A stretch of 8,009 bases of DNA, taken from assembly GCA_002431715.1 (NCBI GenBank), contig DJHI01000076.1, positions 10,177-18,185 of the forward strand, in the 5' to 3' direction. Each line of letters starts with the position of its first letter. The stretch's first letter is position 1. This stretch comes from Armatimonadetes bacterium UBA5829. Lineage in GTDB: Bacteria; Armatimonadota; UBA5829. Below are positions 6,414 to 8,009 of the stretch, piece by piece. The position numbers and the translations under genes were made by a program. The notes under the pieces are model-generated. The model worked only from the letters and a program-made list of their open reading frames with translations. It was not told the origin of the DNA and made no database searches.

Positions 6414-6425
6414 TAGCATAATTAC

Positions 6426-7700
6426 TTAATAGCGTATTTCGCTGTGGGGTCCCGAAATTATTTTCTCTATTCGCATATCCAGCTCTACCTGATCCTTTGC
6501 AAATGCCTCAAGAGCCGATATTGACATCAGATCATCCACAGGGGCATTCGGCCATTCCTTAAGGTCAGGGATCTTTCCTTTGGCGCGAATCATTTGCCTG
6601 TCGTGTGCAGTCCATCCATTAAAAAGGTTGACTCTATGGTTATTCGCAATATTGACCAAATCCTGTCCATTGATAATGTCATATCTCCGCTCAACAACAT
6701 CCTCCACAAAATCAACGAACTGATTATCTACATCCCACAGCCGGCGCAGTTTTTCATAAGCCGCCGGTTCAAGATCAACTCTAAGTTCTTTCGAGCTGTG
6801 CCTTCGCAAATCCCGCCGGTGCAGTTCCATCGCAAGGTACTGCTCAGCAACTTTTGGAGGAATAGTCATAACATCGATACCTGCAAGAACCGGGACCTGG
6901 CTGCCGCTGCGCATACTTGCAGCTATCTGATATGTAAAAACATCTATCCTGCTTTCTCGTAATCCCTTCACGGCTTCATAAGATGCAAGGGCTGCTTTCT
7001 CACCGATATTGTCGGGCCTGCCAAGTCCATTTTCCTCCACAAGTGAATTCAGGCGCCCTAAAAATACATTTACATATCGCGGCCCCGTATATCGGGCTGC
7101 AAGATAGTTTTGACGCGCAGAAAAACCCAATGTAAAGTTTATTGGAATGTCTTCACACGATAACTGACGAGCGGCCACATACCCGCTCGGTGTCAACGGT
7201 ACTTTGACGTAAAAGTGGCTGGGATTGATCACATAATATCTTCTGGCAAAAACAAGTGTGCTTTCGACATCATTCGCCGTATCAGGATGCAGTTCCACAC
7301 TCACATGGGCTCCGAATTTTTCTACCAGGCCGAGGGCTATCTTTGCATTTACCACAAACGCCACTTCGATCACCAAATCCTGAACGGCTATGCCCGGCGA
7401 TGCCAATCGAATCTCTCTCGCCGCATATGCGATCAGTTCGTCCATTGCTCCGGTTTGAACGACCTGATTTACAAGGGTGTTATTTGTGGTCAGAGCCTCG
7501 ATCTCAGGTCCCCACACATTCTCGGCTGCTACTGCGTCTCCTGTATCCAGCCAGATTCTGGTCTTCAGATCACCCAGCCACTCATATTTTTCACGGGGTT
7601 TATAATGAGAACGGCTTGCGCCCTTAAAATCTTCCAGAACCAGTTCCTCTACAGCCTTCACAAGCGCGGGGTCTCGATGCACATAAGTCTGTGTTCGCAT
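6426..7700 (-). CDS. Transaldolase-family protein with N- and C-terminal extensions
   Basis: Predicted cytoplasmic (beta/alpha)8 enzyme moving a dihydroxyacetone unit between sugar phosphates through a Lys Schiff base. It has 424 residues. The barrel runs from about 48 to 285: WLDTGD with D52 (strand 1), LTTNNTLVN (strand 2), VSVELHPD with E136, FYVKVPLT with K166 as the Schiff-base Lys, INFT with N188 and T190, then VFLGRLN with F213 and R216, and ASMRSG with S262 and R264 as phosphate-binding residues, followed by LAGIDVMTIPP. By comparison with E. coli TalB the catalytic Asp, Glu and Lys are all present. About 48 residues before the barrel and about 130 after it are extra relative to a minimal barrel; the C-terminal part is helical and charged. 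The start is firm: GAGGTG lies 5 nt before the ATG. It is divergent from transketolase, which supports a pentose-phosphate role. True transaldolase, fructose-6-phosphate aldolase or another sugar-phosphate substrate cannot be told apart here. Confidence 0.85.
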   Translation of the reverse strand: MRTQTYVHRDPALVKAVEELVLEDFKGASRSHYKPREKYEWLGDLKTRIWLDTGDAVAAENVWGPEIEALTTNNTLVNQVVQTGAMDELIAYAAREIRLASPGIAVQDLVIEVAFVVNAKIALGLVEKFGAHVSVELHPDTANDVESTLVFARRYYVINPSHFYVKVPLTPSGYVAARQLSCEDIPINFTLGFSARQNYLAARYTGPRYVNVFLGRLNSLVEENGLGRPDNIGEKAALASYEAVKGLRESRIDVFTYQIAASMRSGSQVPVLAGIDVMTIPPKVAEQYLAMELHRRDLRRHSSKELRVDLEPAAYEKLRRLWDVDNQFVDFVEDVVERRYDIINGQDLVNIANNHRVNLFNGWTAHDRQMIRAKGKIPDLKEWPNAPVDDLMSISALEAFAKDQVELDMRIEKIISGPHSEIRY

Positions 7701-7735
7701 ATCATCACCTCAGTTGTTGATCCAGCGCTTACGCA

Positions 7736-7765
7736 CGTATAAATATCATGCGAACGTTACGTCAG
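7736..7765 (-). promoter_or_regulatory. Weak promoter candidate for the transaldolase gene
   Basis: The -10 is TATACG (7736-7741) and the -35 is CTGACG (7760-7765), each 4 of 6, with 18-bp spacing. Transcription would start near 7729, a short leader of about 29 nt. The left arm of the inverted repeat lies directly upstream of the -35. Support is modest; no better - strand promoter was noted in this gap. Confidence 0.3.
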
Positions 7766-7768
7766 TGC

Positions 7769-7832
7769 ATACTGCGGGAATTAAGGCTGCTGATTTTTTA
7801 ATAAGAGTAAATTAGCATCATTCCCGCAGTAT
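7769..7832. repeat. Perfect 13-bp inverted repeat between divergent transaldolase and transketolase genes
   Basis: ATACTGCGGGAAT (7769-7781) and its exact complement ATTCCCGCAGTAT (7820-7832) are separated by 38 bp. Inside, TGCTGAT (7788-7794) and ATTAGCA (7811-7817) form a further 7-bp stem with one G-T pair. The outer arms place the same sequence, in the same orientation, upstream of each gene: the left arm ends 68 bp before the transaldolase ATG and the right arm 114 bp before the transketolase ATG. The right arm runs into a TATAAA (7830-7835). A shared operator for both genes is the simplest reading; a large RNA hairpin is the alternative. Confidence 0.6.
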
Positions 7833-7889
7833 AAAGTAGCAATGTTCATTTTAATGCGTAAGCCCTGGTTGTTGAGCTACCCGATTCTT

Positions 7890-7926
7890 TTACCCAAATG
7901 CCGGGTAATATAGCCTCAGCCCGGCA
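7890..7926 (+). promoter_or_regulatory. Two mutually exclusive hairpins in the transketolase leader
   Basis: TTACCC (7890-7895) pairs with GGGTAA (7903-7908) across a 7-nt loop, while TGCCGGG (7899-7905) pairs with CCCGGCA (7920-7926) across a 14-nt loop. They share the GGG at 7903-7905, so only one can form. The second ends 10 nt before the GGAG of the transketolase ribosome site. Switching between them could affect transcription or translation; no U-tract follows either. Confidence 0.35.
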
Positions 7927-7936
7927 AAATTATTAC

Positions 7937-7940
7937 GGAG
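7937..7940 (+). promoter_or_regulatory. Shine-Dalgarno GGAG of transketolase
   Basis: GGAG lies 6 nt before the ATG at 7947, ideal spacing. It fixes the start of a gene of which only 21 codons are visible, and favours this ATG over the in-frame ATG five codons later. Confidence 0.7.
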
Positions 7941-7946
7941 AAGCGA

Positions 7947-8009
7947 ATGGCAGAGAGAAATATGGATTCGAGTGTGGATCAACTCGCGGTAAATACAATT
8001 CGATTTTTG
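7947..8009 (+). CDS. tkt: Transketolase, N-terminal 21 codons (runs off the window)
   Basis: The visible peptide is MAERNMDSSVDQLAVNTIRFL. The stretch DQLAVNTIRFL is the characteristic opening of bacterial transketolases (D-x-L-A-x-N-T-I-R-x-L), the helix that precedes the thiamine-diphosphate-binding Pyr/PP core. The enzyme transfers two-carbon ketol units between sugar phosphates in the non-oxidative pentose phosphate pathway and needs TPP and a divalent metal; those residues lie beyond the window. The start is backed by GGAG at 6-nt spacing. Its divergent neighbour is the transaldolase-family gene, an expected partner. The identification rests on a short segment plus context. Confidence 0.8.
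   Translation, partial: MAERNMDSSVDQLAVNTIRFL

Larger units (their letters stand above)
5902..6425. other. 524-bp non-coding region between the transaldolase and GH42-like genes
   Basis: No credible gene is seen on either strand; the longest ATG-started frame noted is 23 codons with no clear ribosome site. The composition is more A+T-rich than the flanking genes. The region holds three - strand promoter candidates (6385-6413, 6317-6345, 6070-6098), an 8-bp inverted repeat, a 10-bp tandem repeat, several TTGTCA hexamers and a foldable element at 6006-6060. It is long for a simple spacer between two same-strand genes, so it may be a complex leader or encode a small RNA. Confidence 0.6.

Noticed and set aside
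7215..7742. + strand frame of 175 codons
   Set aside because: It lies antisense to the transaldolase gene, whose catalytic motifs are clear. The composition (Cys/His/Ile-rich) is typical of a shadow frame.
1..8009. Search for insertion sequences, CRISPR arrays, tRNA or rRNA genes, phage or defence genes
   Set aside because: No transposase motifs, regularly spaced repeats, cloverleaf with CCA-end pattern or rRNA-like conserved text were seen.

Overview
This is a bacterial chromosomal window with moderate G+C, tight gene packing, Shine-Dalgarno starts, a lipoprotein signal and sigma70-like promoters. The PAS/RsbW-type ATPase protein, the membrane-tailed peptidase-MA protein and the unusual GH42-like protein resemble combinations I associate with Armatimonadota and similar poorly cultured phyla. 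That placement is from memory of protein style and is low confidence. I see no mobile element, CRISPR array, rRNA or tRNA.

Layout, left to right. (1) 1-375, + strand: the C-terminal end of a peptidase-MA-like (gluzincin) protein with a C-terminal membrane anchor, followed by two tandem intrinsic terminators. (2) 494-1498, - strand: a parvulin (PpiC/SurA/PrsA-like) peptidyl-prolyl isomerase lipoprotein, convergent with gene 1. (3) 1643-3664, - strand: a membrane sensor with two TM helices, three PAS domains and an RsbW-type HATPase, with no histidine phosphoacceptor domain. (4) 3751-5901, - strand: a large GH42-like TIM-barrel protein of unknown substrate. (5) 5902-6425: a 524-bp non-coding stretch with three candidate - strand promoters, short repeats and a sequence able to fold into a three-way junction just downstream of the nearest promoter. 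(6) 6426-7700, - strand: a transaldolase-family protein with the catalytic residues in place and long extensions at both ends. (7) 7701-7946: a divergent regulatory region with a perfect 13-bp inverted repeat. (8) 7947-8009, + strand: the first 21 codons of transketolase.

How the genes may work together. The clearest functional unit is the divergent transaldolase/transketolase pair, the two enzyme types of the non-oxidative pentose phosphate pathway. They share an intergenic region in which the same 13-bp sequence faces each gene. Genes 2, 3 and 4 share a strand but have sizeable gaps (86 bp with a hairpin between 4 and 3; 144 bp between 3 and 2), so a single operon is uncertain. I found no convincing evidence of a wholly new multi-gene system. 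The best candidates for new biology are the structured leader of the GH42-like gene, the mirrored operator of the transaldolase/transketolase pair, and the membrane PAS/RsbW-like sensor.
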